Source: Streptomyces sp. STR69
Lineage (GTDB): Bacteria; Actinomycetota; Actinomycetes; Streptomycetales; Streptomycetaceae
Direction of reading: 5' to 3'
Assembly: GCF_024519455.1 (NCBI RefSeq)
Contig: NZ_JALJRY010000025.1
Location: 1 to 64,000 of the forward strand
Length of the DNA stretch: 64,000 bases
How positions within the stretch are numbered: position 1 is the first letter of the stretch; the number at the start of each line of letters is the position of its first letter. A program made the position numbers and the translations under genes. The notes under the pieces are model-generated. The model was given only the letters and a program-made list of their open reading frames with translations, did not search any database and was not told the DNA's origin. Below are positions 42,871 to 51,603 of this stretch, in pieces.

Positions 42871-43806
42871 ATGAAGCTCGTCTTCGCCGGTACCCCCGAG
42901 GTCGCCGTTCCCGCACTGGACGCCCTGATCGCCTCCGGGCGGCACGAGGTGGCCGCCGTCGTCACGCGGCCCGACGCACCGGCCGGGCGTGGGCGCAGGC
43001 TGGTGGCGAGCCCCGTCGCCGAGCGGGCCGAGGAGGCGGGCATCGAGGTGCTGAAGCCCGTCAAGCCGCGCGACCCGGAGTTCCTGGAGCGGCTGCGGGA
43101 GATCGCGCCCGACTGCTGTCCCGTCGTCGCCTACGGCGCCCTGCTGCCCCGCGTCGCCCTCGACATCCCCGCCCACGGCTGGGTCAACCTGCACTTCTCG
43201 CTGCTCCCCGCCTGGCGCGGCGCCGCCCCCGTGCAGCACTCCATCATGTCCGGCGACGAGATCACCGGCGCCTCCACCTTCCTGATCGAGGAAGGACTCG
43301 ACTCCGGGCCCGTCTACGGCACCGTCACCGAGGAGATCCGCCCCACCGACACCAGCGGCGACCTGCTGACCCGGCTCGCGTTCGCCGGCTCGGGCCTGCT
43401 CGCGGCGACCATGGACGGCATCGAGGACGGCACCCTCAAGGCCGTACCGCAGCCGGGAGACGGCATCACCCTCGCTCCGAAGATCAACGTCGAGGACGCC
43501 CAGGTGGAGTGGGCGGCCCCCGCGCTGAGGGTGGACCGGGTGGTGCGTGGGTGCACGCCCGCGCCCGGTGCCTGGACCGGCTTCCGGGGCGAGCGGCTGA
43601 AGCTCATCCAGGCCGTGCCCGTGCCGGAGCGGACCGACCTCGCGCCCGGTGAGCTCTCCGTGGGCAAGAACAACGTGTACGTGGGCACCGGGTCGTACGC
43701 CGTCGAGCTGCTGTGGGTGCAGGCGCAGGGCAAGAAGCCGATGCGGGCGGCGGACTGGGCGCGCGGGGCGCGGATCGGCGCGGGGGAGTCGGTCGGGACC
43801 CTCTGA
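42871..43806 (+). CDS. fmt: Methionyl-tRNA formyltransferase
   Basis: A 311-residue enzyme that formylates initiator Met-tRNA using 10-formyl-THF. The N-terminus MKLVFAGTPEVAVPALDALI and the signature NLHFSLLPAWRGAAPVQHSIMSGDEITGAS hold the catalytic His and the SLLP loop, and the catalytic Asp follows in GLDSGPV. The C-terminal OB-fold domain (about 210-305) binds the tRNA. A def gene does not precede it here. priA and fmt then rsmB are in the usual actinobacterial arrangement. The 3' neighbour rsmB starts 90 bp later. Confidence 0.96.
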   Translation: MKLVFAGTPEVAVPALDALIASGRHEVAAVVTRPDAPAGRGRRLVASPVAERAEEAGIEVLKPVKPRDPEFLERLREIAPDCCPVVAYGALLPRVALDIPAHGWVNLHFSLLPAWRGAAPVQHSIMSGDEITGASTFLIEEGLDSGPVYGTVTEEIRPTDTSGDLLTRLAFAGSGLLAATMDGIEDGTLKAVPQPGDGITLAPKINVEDAQVEWAAPALRVDRVVRGCTPAPGAWTGFRGERLKLIQAVPVPERTDLAPGELSVGKNNVYVGTGSYAVELLWVQAQGKKPMRAADWARGARIGAGESVGTL

Positions 43807-43896
43807 ACTCCCGGGGCGTGACGTCCCGCGCGCGGTCGGGCCGGTGCGACGTACGCTGGACGCACATCTCAGCCAGAAATCCGGAGCACCTTTTTC

Positions 43897-45315
43897 GTGA
43901 GCGAGCAGTCCCCTCGACCCCGTAAGCCCGGCAAGCCCTACCGCCGGCCGCAGAAGGACCCCGTCCGCATCCTCGCCTTCGAGGCGCTGAGGGCCGTGGA
44001 CGAACGGGACGCCTACGCCAACCTCGTGCTGCCGCCACTGCTGCGGAAGGCGCGCGAGAAGGGCGACTTCGACACGCGGGACGCGGCGCTCGCCACCGAG
44101 CTGGTCTACGGGACGCTGCGCCGGCAGGGGACCTACGACGCGATCATCGCCTCGTGCGTCGACCGGCCGCTCCGTGAGGTCGACCCGCCGGTGCTGGACG
44201 TGCTCAGCCTCGGGGTGCACCAGCTGCTCGGGACGCGGATCCCGACCCACGCCGCCGTGTCCGCCTCCGTCGAACTCGCCCGGGTCGTCCTCGGCGACGG
44301 ACGGGCCAAGTTCGTCAACGCCGTGCTGCGGAAGGTCGCGCAGGACGACTTCGACACGTGGGTCGAGCGGGTCGCGCCGCCCTACGACGAGGATCCCGAG
44401 GACAACCTCGCCATCGTGCACTCGCACCCGCGCTGGGTCGTCTCCGCGCTGTGGGACTCGCTGGGCGGCCCACGCGCCGGTATCGAGAACCTGTTGGAGG
44501 CCGACAACGAGCGGCCCGAGGTGACCCTCGTGGCCAGGCCCGGCCGGTCCACCACCGACGAGCTGCTGCGCGAGGAGGCCGCGCTGCCGGGACGCTGGTC
44601 GCCGTACGCCGTGCGGCTCAGTGAGGGCGGCGAACCCGGGGCCGTGGCGGCCGTGAAGGAAGGCCGGGCGGGGGTGCAGGACGAGGGCAGTCAGCTGGTC
44701 GCCCTCGCGCTGGCCAACGCGCCGCTCGACGGGCCGGACAAGACCTGGCTCGACGGATGCGCGGGGCCCGGCGGGAAGGCCGCGCTGCTCGCCGCGGTGG
44801 CCGCCGAGCGCGGGGCGACGCTCCTCGCCTCCGAGAAGCAGCCGCACCGCGCGGGCCTGGTGGCGAAGGCGCTCGCGGGGAACCCCGGGCCGTACCAGGT
44901 CATCGCGGCCGACGGGACCCGGCCGCCGTGGCGGCTCGGCAGCTTCGACCGGGTCCTGATGGACGTGCCCTGCACCGGACTCGGCGCGCTGCGCCGCCGC
45001 CCCGAGGCCCGCTGGCGTCGCCGGCCCGAAGACCTCGACGGGTTCGCGCCCCTGCAGCGCGGGCTGCTGCGCACCGCGCTGGAATCCGTGCGCGTCGGCG
45101 GTGTCGTCGGCTACGCGACCTGTTCACCGCACCTCGCGGAGACGCGGGCCGTCGTCGACGACCTGCTCAAGCAGTACCCGCACACCGAACTGATCGACGC
45201 CCGCGAGCTCCTGCCGGGGGTTCCGGAACTGGGCGAGGGTCCCGACGTACAGCTGTGGCCGCATGTTCATGGGACTGACGCGATGTATCTGGCGCTGATC
45301 CGCCGGACCGGGTGA
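43897..45315 (+). CDS. rsmB: 16S rRNA (cytosine-967-C5) methyltransferase
   Basis: A 472-residue SAM-dependent methyltransferase that modifies C967 of 16S rRNA. The N-terminal NusB-like RNA-binding domain (about 20-160) has ALRAVDERDAYANLVLPPLL and FDTRDAALATELVYGTLRRQG. The Rossmann methyltransferase domain has the SAM site DGCAGPGGKAALLA, the catalytic loop DVPCTGLGALRRRPEARW and the second cysteine in YATCSPHLAET. The start is GTG 43897. A lysine/arginine-rich head (RPRKPGKPYRRPQKDP) precedes the NusB-like part. Confidence 0.95.
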   Translation: MSEQSPRPRKPGKPYRRPQKDPVRILAFEALRAVDERDAYANLVLPPLLRKAREKGDFDTRDAALATELVYGTLRRQGTYDAIIASCVDRPLREVDPPVLDVLSLGVHQLLGTRIPTHAAVSASVELARVVLGDGRAKFVNAVLRKVAQDDFDTWVERVAPPYDEDPEDNLAIVHSHPRWVVSALWDSLGGPRAGIENLLEADNERPEVTLVARPGRSTTDELLREEAALPGRWSPYAVRLSEGGEPGAVAAVKEGRAGVQDEGSQLVALALANAPLDGPDKTWLDGCAGPGGKAALLAAVAAERGATLLASEKQPHRAGLVAKALAGNPGPYQVIAADGTRPPWRLGSFDRVLMDVPCTGLGALRRRPEARWRRRPEDLDGFAPLQRGLLRTALESVRVGGVVGYATCSPHLAETRAVVDDLLKQYPHTELIDARELLPGVPELGEGPDVQLWPHVHGTDAMYLALIRRTG

Positions 45316-45334
45316 CGCGCGGACCACGGGACGC

Positions 45335-45480
45335 GCTCATTCCCAGCACCGGCTGACGCGCCGGTTACAGGTGCGTTCGTCTGCAGGACCGGCTCCCGCG
45401 CGCGCTGCCGAACGCACTCATCCGCGGCACCGACTCACCCGCCGGTGACTGAACACGCCCATCCGCAGGACCAGTTGACG
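45335..45480. repeat. Four degenerate 40-41 bp tandem units
   Basis: Related cores begin near 45335, 45375, 45416 and 45457, each reading roughly CTCAT-CCGCAG-CACCG-CTGACGC with several changes. Units 1 and 3 contain a hairpin (ACCGGC/GCCGGT and CACCG/CGGTG). They fill the gap between convergent rsmB and the lactate monooxygenase gene. No leader, cas genes or constant repeats, so this is not a CRISPR array. Confidence 0.5.
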
Positions 45481-45491
45481 CGTGCCATGTG

Positions 45492-46658
45492 TCAGGCGAC
45501 GTGCTGGAGTGCCTCTCGGGTGAGGTCGGCGAGTGTCGGGTAGCCGTCGACCGCCATGATCAGGTCGGTTTCCGCGAGCAGCGACCGCAGCACGTGCACG
45601 ATGCCGTCCGTGCCGCCCAGGGCGAGGCCGTAGGCGTACGGGCGGCCGATGCCCACGGCGGTGGCGCCCAGGGCGATCGCCTTGACGATGTCGGCGCCGC
45701 TGCGGACGCCGGAGTCGAACAGGACCGGGAGGCCGTCCGCCGCCTCGACCACGGCCGGGAGCGCGTCCAGGGCCGGGAGGCCGCCGTTGGCCTGGCGGCC
45801 ACCGTGGTTGGAGCAGTACACGGCGTCCACGCCCCCGTCCTTGGCCCGGCGCACGTCCTCGGGGTGGCAGATGCCCTTGACGATCAGCGGGAGGTCGGTG
45901 AGGGACCGCAGCCAGGCCAGGTCGTCCCAGGTGAGGGGGTTGCCGAACAGCTGGGTCCAGAGGAGGACCGCGGACTGGGGGTCCTCCTCCGGGGTGTGGG
46001 CGAGGCGGGCGCGGAAGACCGGGTCGCTGGTGTAGTTGGCGAGGCAATGGCCGCGCAGCTGGGGGAAGTTGCCGGTGGAGAGGTCACGGGGGCGCCAGCC
46101 GGTGATCCAGGCGTCCAGGGCGACCACGATGCCCTTGTAGCCGGCCTGTTCCGCGCGGTGGACGAGGCTCGCGGCGAGGTCGCGGTCGGTCGGGGTGTAC
46201 AGCTGGAAGAGGCCTGGAGTGTCGCCGAACTCGGCGGCGACCTCCTCCAGCGGGTCGACGGTGAGCGTGGAGGCGACCATCGGTACGCCGGTGCGCGCCG
46301 CGGCCCGTGCGGTCGCCAGGTCGCCGTGCCCGTCCTGGGCGCAGAGGCCGATGACGCCGACCGGTGCCATGAACACGGGGGAGGGCAGTTTCAGCCCGAA
46401 CAGGTCGACGGACAGGTCGCGTTGGGCCGCGCCGACGAACATCCGCGGGACCAGTCCCCAGTGGTCGAAGGCGGCCACGTTGGCGCGCTGGGTGCGTTCG
46501 TCGCCGGCGCCGCCCGCGACGTACGACCACACGGAGGGCGGCAGCGCGGCGCTCGCCCGCTCCTCCAGTTCCGCGAAAGCCATGGGGTAGGACGGCACGA
46601 TGCCGCCGAGCCCGTTGAAGTAGATCTCGTTCTGGTAGGAGCCGAACGGCTGTCCCAT
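45492..46658 (-). CDS. Lactate 2-monooxygenase-like FMN enzyme
   Basis: A 388-residue alpha-hydroxy acid oxidising enzyme. The opening GSYQNEIYFNGLGGIVPSYPMAF and PPSVWSYVAGGAGDERTQRAN resemble mycobacterial lactate 2-monooxygenase closely. The FMN and catalytic set is visible: VASTLTVDPLEE, the LIVKGI strand, the catalytic His with Arg in YCSNHGGRQANGGLP, and VLFDSGVRSGADIVKAIALGA. The family decarboxylates L-lactate to acetate using oxygen. The start ATG 46658 has GGGAG 6 bp upstream. A 671-residue in-frame extension into rpe antisense is rejected. It is divergent from rpe across 123 bp. Confidence 0.9.
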   Translation of the reverse strand: MGQPFGSYQNEIYFNGLGGIVPSYPMAFAELEERASAALPPSVWSYVAGGAGDERTQRANVAAFDHWGLVPRMFVGAAQRDLSVDLFGLKLPSPVFMAPVGVIGLCAQDGHGDLATARAAARTGVPMVASTLTVDPLEEVAAEFGDTPGLFQLYTPTDRDLAASLVHRAEQAGYKGIVVALDAWITGWRPRDLSTGNFPQLRGHCLANYTSDPVFRARLAHTPEEDPQSAVLLWTQLFGNPLTWDDLAWLRSLTDLPLIVKGICHPEDVRRAKDGGVDAVYCSNHGGRQANGGLPALDALPAVVEAADGLPVLFDSGVRSGADIVKAIALGATAVGIGRPYAYGLALGGTDGIVHVLRSLLAETDLIMAVDGYPTLADLTREALQHVA

Positions 46659-46781
46659 GCCATCTCCCTCTTCGCTCAGGGGGATTCTCGCAGTGGGCGG
46701 CGCGGCCCCGTACCGCGCACCCCGCCGGGTCCGCCACCGACCGATGCCGCTAACCCCTGCAGGACATGGCAGGCTTGGGGC

Positions 46782-47468
46782 ATGGCCGTGCAGATCAACC
46801 CCAGCATCCTGTCCGCCGACTTCGCCCGCCTCGCCGAGGAGGCCAAGGCGGTCGAGGGCGCCGACTGGCTCCACGTCGACGTCATGGACAACCACTTCGT
46901 CCCGAACCTCACGCTCGGGGTGCCGGTCGTAGAGTCGCTGGCCCGGGCGACGGACACCCCGCTGGACTGCCATCTGATGATCGAGGACGCCGATCGCTGG
47001 GCCCCCCAGTACGTCGAGGCGGGTGCCTCCTCCGTCACCTTCCACGTCGAGGCGGCAGCCGCCCCCGTGCGGCTCGCCCGCGAGATTCGGGCCAAGGGCG
47101 CGCGCGCTTCGATGGCGCTCAAGCCGGCGACGCCCATCGAGCCGTACGAGGATCTGCTGCCCGAGCTGGACATGCTGCTGATCATGACGGTGGAGCCGGG
47201 CTTCGGTGGCCAGTCGTTCCTCGACATCATGCTTCCGAAGATCCGCCGTACCCGTGAGTTGATCAGGAAGCACGGACTGGAGCTGTGGCTGCAGGTCGAC
47301 GGAGGAGTTTCGGCCTCGACGATCGAGCGCTGCGCGGAGGCCGGCGCGGATGTGTTCGTCGCCGGTTCGGCGGTCTACGGGGCATCCGACCCGGCCGCGG
47401 CGGTACGTGCATTGCGCACACAGGCCGAAGGGGCCGTGAGCAAGGCATCCTGGGCGTGCGACCACTGA
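46782..47468 (+). CDS. rpe: Ribulose-phosphate 3-epimerase
   Basis: A 228-residue TIM-barrel enzyme of the pentose phosphate pathway interconverting ribulose-5-phosphate and xylulose-5-phosphate. INPSILSADFARLAEEA begins the family. The metal and acid/base motifs are HVDVMDNHFVPNLT, CHLMIEDAD, and MTVEPGFGGQSF, with QVDGGVSASTIERCAEAGADVFVAGSAVYG at the phosphate site. The start ATG 46782 fits the family length. The SorC-like regulator follows after 102 bp, suggesting sugar-responsive control nearby. Confidence 0.95.
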   Translation: MAVQINPSILSADFARLAEEAKAVEGADWLHVDVMDNHFVPNLTLGVPVVESLARATDTPLDCHLMIEDADRWAPQYVEAGASSVTFHVEAAAAPVRLAREIRAKGARASMALKPATPIEPYEDLLPELDMLLIMTVEPGFGGQSFLDIMLPKIRRTRELIRKHGLELWLQVDGGVSASTIERCAEAGADVFVAGSAVYGASDPAAAVRALRTQAEGAVSKASWACDH

Positions 47469-47570
47469 GCGGCAGGTATGTGAACGGCGGCCATCAAGGC
47501 TGATCAAGTGCGCCGGATCTGCAAGGATGAACGGCGAATCCAGAGTGTGAACAGCAGTGAGGAGATCGCC

Positions 47571-48593
47571 GTGTCGGGTATGTCGGCGGGCCGGTCAGCC
47601 ATGCGGATGGGACCCGCAGAGCTGGTGCAGGCGGCGGCCATGGCCCGCCGCTTCTACCTCGAGGGCAAGTCCAAGATCCAGATCGCGGAGGAGTTCGGCG
47701 TCAGCCGCTTCAAGGTGGCCCGGGTCCTGGAGACCGCTCTCGAACGGGATCTCGTACGTATCGAGATCCGAGTACCGGCCGAACTGGACGCGGAGCGCTC
47801 GGACGCGCTGCGTGCCCGCTACGGCCTCAGGCACGCCGTCGTGGTCGAGTCCCCGGCCGAGGTCAGCGAGGAGTCGCCCGACCCCGAGAACCTCGGGGAG
47901 GTCGCGGCCGACCTGCTCGGCGAGCTGGTCAACGAGGGCGATGTGCTCGGCCTCGCGTGGGGCCGGTCCACCATCCACATGGCGGCGGCCCTCGACCGGC
48001 TGCCGCCCTGCACGGTGGTCCAGCTGACGGGCGTGTACGACGCCGGGACCGCCGAGCGCGGTTCGGTCGAGGCGGTACGGCGGGCCGCGCAGGTGTCGGG
48101 CGGCGACGCTCACCCCATCTACGCGCCGATGCTGCTGCCGGACGCGGCCACCGCAGAGGCGCTGCGCCATCAGACGGGGATCGCCCGGGCCTTCGAGTAC
48201 TTCGACAAGGTCACGGTCGCCTGTGTCTCCATCGGCTCCTGGGAGCCGGGCATCTCGACGGTGTACGACATGCTCAGCGACGAGGAGCGGGCGCACTACT
48301 CGTCCCTCGGTGTCGCCGCCGAGACGTCCGCGCACCTCTTCGACGCCGAGGGCCGCCGGGTCGGCCGGGACCTGGGCGAGCGATGCATCACCGTCAAGGC
48401 GGACCAGCTGCGCCGTATCCCCGAGGTCGTCGCGATCGCGGGCGGGCAGCGGAAGGCGGCGGCGATCGACGCGGTGCTGCGGTCCGGTCTTGTCACCAGC
48501 CTGGTGACGGACACCGCCGCCGCGGACTATCTGATGACGGCCGGCACGCCGCCGAAGTCGGCGCTCGGCCGGACGGACCCCGACGGGATCTGA
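47571..48593 (+). CDS. SorC/DeoR-type sugar-binding transcriptional regulator
   Basis: A 340-residue regulator. The N-terminal helix-turn-helix (about 20-60) has VQAAAMARRFYLEGKSKIQIAEEFGVSRFKVARVLE. The large C-terminal sugar-phosphate isomerase-like domain has GLAWGRSTIHMAAAL, and SGLVTSLVTDTAAADYLM near the end. GTG 47571 has GAGGAG at 7-base spacing and was chosen; GTG 47547, giving 8 more residues, is also used by homologues as I recall. It follows rpe, so a phosphorylated pentose or related sugar is a plausible effector. Target genes are not identified. Confidence 0.88.
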   Translation: MSGMSAGRSAMRMGPAELVQAAAMARRFYLEGKSKIQIAEEFGVSRFKVARVLETALERDLVRIEIRVPAELDAERSDALRARYGLRHAVVVESPAEVSEESPDPENLGEVAADLLGELVNEGDVLGLAWGRSTIHMAAALDRLPPCTVVQLTGVYDAGTAERGSVEAVRRAAQVSGGDAHPIYAPMLLPDAATAEALRHQTGIARAFEYFDKVTVACVSIGSWEPGISTVYDMLSDEERAHYSSLGVAAETSAHLFDAEGRRVGRDLGERCITVKADQLRRIPEVVAIAGGQRKAAAIDAVLRSGLVTSLVTDTAAADYLMTAGTPPKSALGRTDPDGI

Positions 48594-48643
48594 CAGGCCC
48601 TGACGGCGACTCCTACAGGGACGACCGTGGCAGCATCGGGCGC

Positions 48644-49009
48644 ATGCTGCTGCGGTTCGTCTCCCGAGTTCTTCTCGTCTGTCTGGCGCTGCTGTTGCCG
48701 GTCGGGTGTTCGTCCACGGCCGCGAGTGGCGGCACGGGGACCGTCAAAGCGTCCCAACTCCCCGCCGAGGCACGGCAGGCCCTCACCCTCATCGAGCGGG
48801 GCGGCCCCTTCCCGTACGCCAAGGACGGGGTCGTCTTCGGGAACTACGAGAAGCTGCTGCCGGAGCAGAAGCGCGGCTACTACCACGAATACACCGTCCG
48901 GACGCCGGGCTCGCGCGATCGCGGGGCCCGGCGCATTGTCACCGGGCAGGGCGGCGAGATCTACTACACCGATGATCACTACAAGTCGTTCAGGACGGTA
49001 CTGAGATGA
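48644..49009 (+). CDS. Secreted lipoprotein ribonuclease (barnase/RNase Sa type)
   Basis: A 121-residue exported guanyl-specific RNase. The N-terminal lipoprotein signal is MLLRFVSRVLLVCLALLLPVGC with lipobox LPVGC and lipidated Cys22, followed by a Ser/Gly linker. The microbial RNase domain (about 36-121) has the catalytic base Glu82 in YHEYTV, Arg96/97 in ARRIVTG, and the catalytic His112 in TDDHYKSF. All catalytic residues of RNase Sa appear intact. Start ATG 48644 gives the complete signal. The stop overlaps the barstar gene by 4 bp, so the enzyme and its inhibitor are coupled. Membrane anchoring of such an RNase is unusual. Confidence 0.9.
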   Translation: MLLRFVSRVLLVCLALLLPVGCSSTAASGGTGTVKASQLPAEARQALTLIERGGPFPYAKDGVVFGNYEKLLPEQKRGYYHEYTVRTPGSRDRGARRIVTGQGGEIYYTDDHYKSFRTVLR

Positions 49010-49323
49010 CGCAGCTCGCGGTCACGCTCGACCTCGACGGGGTCACGGACAAGGCCGGCCTGATGGACGGTGCGGCTCGCGCGCTCCAGCTCCCCGACTG
49101 GTTCGGCCGCAACTGGGACGCGCTCGCCGACAGCCTCGGCGACCACACCGTGTGGCCCGAAGAGGCCGTGGAACAGGGCCTGTTGGTCGTCGTACGGAAC
49201 TGGCGGGCGTACGCGAAGGCGCGGCCGGAGGAGTGGGAGACGGCCGTCGACGTCTTCGGCGACGCGGTCGACCGGACGCCGACGCTGTCCGTGGTGCTCG
49301 CGTTGGGCGGAGACAGGTCCTAG
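49006..49323 (+). CDS. Barstar-family RNase inhibitor
   Basis: A 105-residue cytoplasmic inhibitor. It carries the barstar core LQLPDWFGRNWDALADSLGDHTVWP, where PDWFGRNWDAL is the family signature and the acidic residues face the RNase active site. It has no signal peptide, as expected for protecting the cell from the RNase before export. It overlaps the RNase stop by 4 bp (ATGA). The pair forms an enzyme/immunity unit like barnase-barstar and the RNase Sa inhibitors of Streptomyces. Confidence 0.9.
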   Translation: MTQLAVTLDLDGVTDKAGLMDGAARALQLPDWFGRNWDALADSLGDHTVWPEEAVEQGLLVVVRNWRAYAKARPEEWETAVDVFGDAVDRTPTLSVVLALGGDRS

Positions 49324-49358
49324 GCCGATTGTCCGAGGCGGCTGGCAGAGTGGTCGGT

Positions 49359-49970
49359 ATGGAGCAACAGGAGCAGCGCACGTCGGTGCGTCTCGTGGTC
49401 GTGGATCCGGATCTCGACGCGCAGTGCGACCGGGTGGAGGAACACCTGCTGGCGCCGCTGGCCGAGTCCGCCGGGGGAGCCGGAGAGCACGCGCTCTTCA
49501 CGGACGGGCTCGTGGTCTTCCGGCGGGTGCGGGAGACACTCGCCGAGGCGGTGGCGCGCGGCCCCAAGGTGTGGACGCCGAACGGCCGTTGGGAGCACGA
49601 AGGCCTGCGCATCGTCGAACTCCCCACCGGCGACACGGACTTGCTGTACGCGCTGCTGCGCGAGCTGTCCGGGCTCCTGGTGGCACCGCCGGACCTGCCC
49701 GATCCCTCGGGTGTCGTGGCCGCGGTCCGCGGCACCGTCCTGACGCCCGAGAAGACCGCCGTCGGACTGGTCGGCGCGCTGGCGCGGGTGTTGTCCCTGG
49801 TGGACCTCACGCCAGACGCCGACACGGCCACCCTCTTCGCGGCGATCGAGGCGGCCGACGGCGAGGACGTGAGACTCACCTACGGGCAGGACGAGGCGTG
49901 GCAGCGCCTCGCCCACCGGCTCACCATGCTGCTGACCGAGTCGGCTCCTCTGCACCGGTTCCTGTACTGA
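49359..49970 (+). CDS. Conserved hypothetical protein downstream of the RNase inhibitor
   Basis: A 203-residue soluble protein that I do not recognise. It opens MEQQEQRTSVRLVVVDPDLDAQCDRVEEHLLAPLAESAGG, then contains a hydrophobic patch in the LFTDGLVVFRRVRETLAEAVARG part and a helical C-terminus ending APLHRFLY. No P-loop, cysteine cluster, signal or membrane helix is visible. It starts 35 bp after the barstar stop, so it may be cotranscribed with the RNase pair. It converges with the sortase-substrate gene 13 bp beyond. Any role in the RNase system is only suggested by position. Confidence 0.72.
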   Translation: MEQQEQRTSVRLVVVDPDLDAQCDRVEEHLLAPLAESAGGAGEHALFTDGLVVFRRVRETLAEAVARGPKVWTPNGRWEHEGLRIVELPTGDTDLLYALLRELSGLLVAPPDLPDPSGVVAAVRGTVLTPEKTAVGLVGALARVLSLVDLTPDADTATLFAAIEAADGEDVRLTYGQDEAWQRLAHRLTMLLTESAPLHRFLY

Positions 49971-49983
49971 TCCGGCCCCCGGC

Positions 49984-51603
49984 TCAGTGGGAGCGCTGCC
50001 TGCGGCGGGCGAGGAGAAGGGCGGCCGAGCCCAGCAGTACGGCTCCGGCCGTCGCGGTGGCGGCGAGGGCCAGGGGGCCCGTGCCCGTGTGGGCCAGCGT
50101 GCCGCCGCCCGGAGCCGTCGCGCTCGGCGTGGCGGACGCGCCGTCCGATGCTCCCGGCGCGGGTGACGCGGTCGCCGTTCCGGAGGCGCTCGGCGTGGGC
50201 GACGCGGTCGACGTGTCGAAGGCGAACGTGACGCTGTCGTTGGCCGCGTCCGGGTCGTGGAGCGGGACGCCGGCCGGGCCGGGGAGCACGGTCGCGGTGC
50301 CCTTGGCGCCGTTGTAGCCCTCGGTGGTCCTGACCCAGAGCGCGAACTGCTGGCTCTTGCCGGCGGCGAGGCCGTGCGGCACGGGGCAGACGTAGTGCCG
50401 GTGACCCGCCTCGAAGGGAGCCGTTCTGGTGCTGCTGACCCGGAGAAGGCATTCGCCGTAGGGGCCGTCCTCCCCCTCCTCGAAGGCGTTGCCGGTCGCG
50501 ACCGTGCCCTTGGGCAGGACGACGTCGACGAGGGCGACAGCCTTGCTGTCCGCGCCGTACACGGAGGCAGGACCGTGGTCCACGGCGTTGAGGCCGAGGG
50601 TCCATTCGCCGGTCCTGCGGCCGGGTTTCACGTCCGCCGTGGCGGCGAGATCGGCCGAGCTGTCGGCCGAGACGGTGACCCGGCCGGTGGCGCCGCTCTC
50701 GAAACCGTCGCCCGCGCCGGACGCGGGCACCAGGGTGAGCTCCGGCCCGGTGCCCTGTTCGGAGCCGCCGCCGGGCTGCACGCCGGGCTTCAGCAGCTCG
50801 GCCGAGTAGTCGGTCACGGCGGTCAGGACGTGGGCGCCGACCGTGGCGGTCAGCGGGCTGCTCAGTTCGACGGTGGCGCCCGCGGCCACCGGGGCCGTGA
50901 AGATACAGGTGACGGATGCCTGGCTGCCGGGTTCGACGGGGTCGTCGCCGTCGCCGTACTTGCAGTTGGAGAACTTCCGGTCGAAGACCAGACCGCCCAC
51001 CGACTCCCAGCGCAGCATGATGCGCCGGTCGGTGGCCAGGTCGCCGGTGTTGCGGAGCCGGAGCGGGAGGTCGATCCGGGAGCCGAGCCCGGCGTGGGTG
51101 ATGTCCGGGACCTTGCCGACGACCAGGTTCGGGACGCCCACGACCACTTTGGTCCGCGCGGTGGCCCCGGTGGCGTGGTCGGCGGTGACGGCGTACTTGA
51201 GGGTGCCGTCGGCACCGAGGGCGGCGCCGGTAGCCGCACGGAGGGTGAAGTCGACCGATTCCTGCTGGTAGACGTCCTTGTTGACGCAGGTGAAGACCTG
51301 CCCGTCCGCCGTGCACCGGGGATCGTCGACCGTGACGCTCGCGACGCCCGCCAGGTCGCGTGCGTCGATGACGAGCGCGATGTTCGTGGGCAGCGGGACC
51401 TGTGCACCGTCGTCCGTGAAATTCCAGCTCACGGTGGCCGACTGGGCTGCTGCCCCCACGTTGAGCTGGGCCTCGGCGTTGATCGTCGCGTAGGCCTGGG
51501 TCGGGAGCGGAGACGGATCGGCGGCGACGGCGGCCGATCCGGGTGCCAGGGTGAGCACCACGGCGGCGAGTGCCGCACCGAGCACCGTGCGGTGGGATGT
51601 CAT
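49984..51603 (-). CDS. Sortase-anchored surface protein with LAHTG sorting signal
   Basis: A 539-residue exported protein. The signal peptide is MTSHRTVLGAALAAVVLTLAPGSAAVAA. A long beta-rich extracellular region (about 30-470) of repeated PKD/Ig-like strands follows (VVVGVPNLVVGKVPDI, LPLRLRNTGDLATDRR, LTVVSADSSADLAATADVKPG-like). A Thr/Ser/Pro/Ala-rich wall-spanning linker leads to LAHTG at 503-507, a hydrophobic helix and the charged tail ARRRQRSH. LAXTG is the motif read by class E sortases in Streptomyces, as in the long chaplins. Start ATG 51603 fits the signal peptide. No sortase gene lies in the window. The ligand or role is unknown. Confidence 0.85.
   Translation of the reverse strand: MTSHRTVLGAALAAVVLTLAPGSAAVAADPSPLPTQAYATINAEAQLNVGAAAQSATVSWNFTDDGAQVPLPTNIALVIDARDLAGVASVTVDDPRCTADGQVFTCVNKDVYQQESVDFTLRAATGAALGADGTLKYAVTADHATGATARTKVVVGVPNLVVGKVPDITHAGLGSRIDLPLRLRNTGDLATDRRIMLRWESVGGLVFDRKFSNCKYGDGDDPVEPGSQASVTCIFTAPVAAGATVELSSPLTATVGAHVLTAVTDYSAELLKPGVQPGGGSEQGTGPELTLVPASGAGDGFESGATGRVTVSADSSADLAATADVKPGRRTGEWTLGLNAVDHGPASVYGADSKAVALVDVVLPKGTVATGNAFEEGEDGPYGECLLRVSSTRTAPFEAGHRHYVCPVPHGLAAGKSQQFALWVRTTEGYNGAKGTATVLPGPAGVPLHDPDAANDSVTFAFDTSTASPTPSASGTATASPAPGASDGASATPSATAPGGGTLAHTGTGPLALAATATAGAVLLGSAALLLARRRQRSH

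Noticed and set aside
45335..45480. CRISPR-like repeats
   Set aside because: The four units differ at many positions, have no constant repeat and variable spacer layout, and no cas genes are near.
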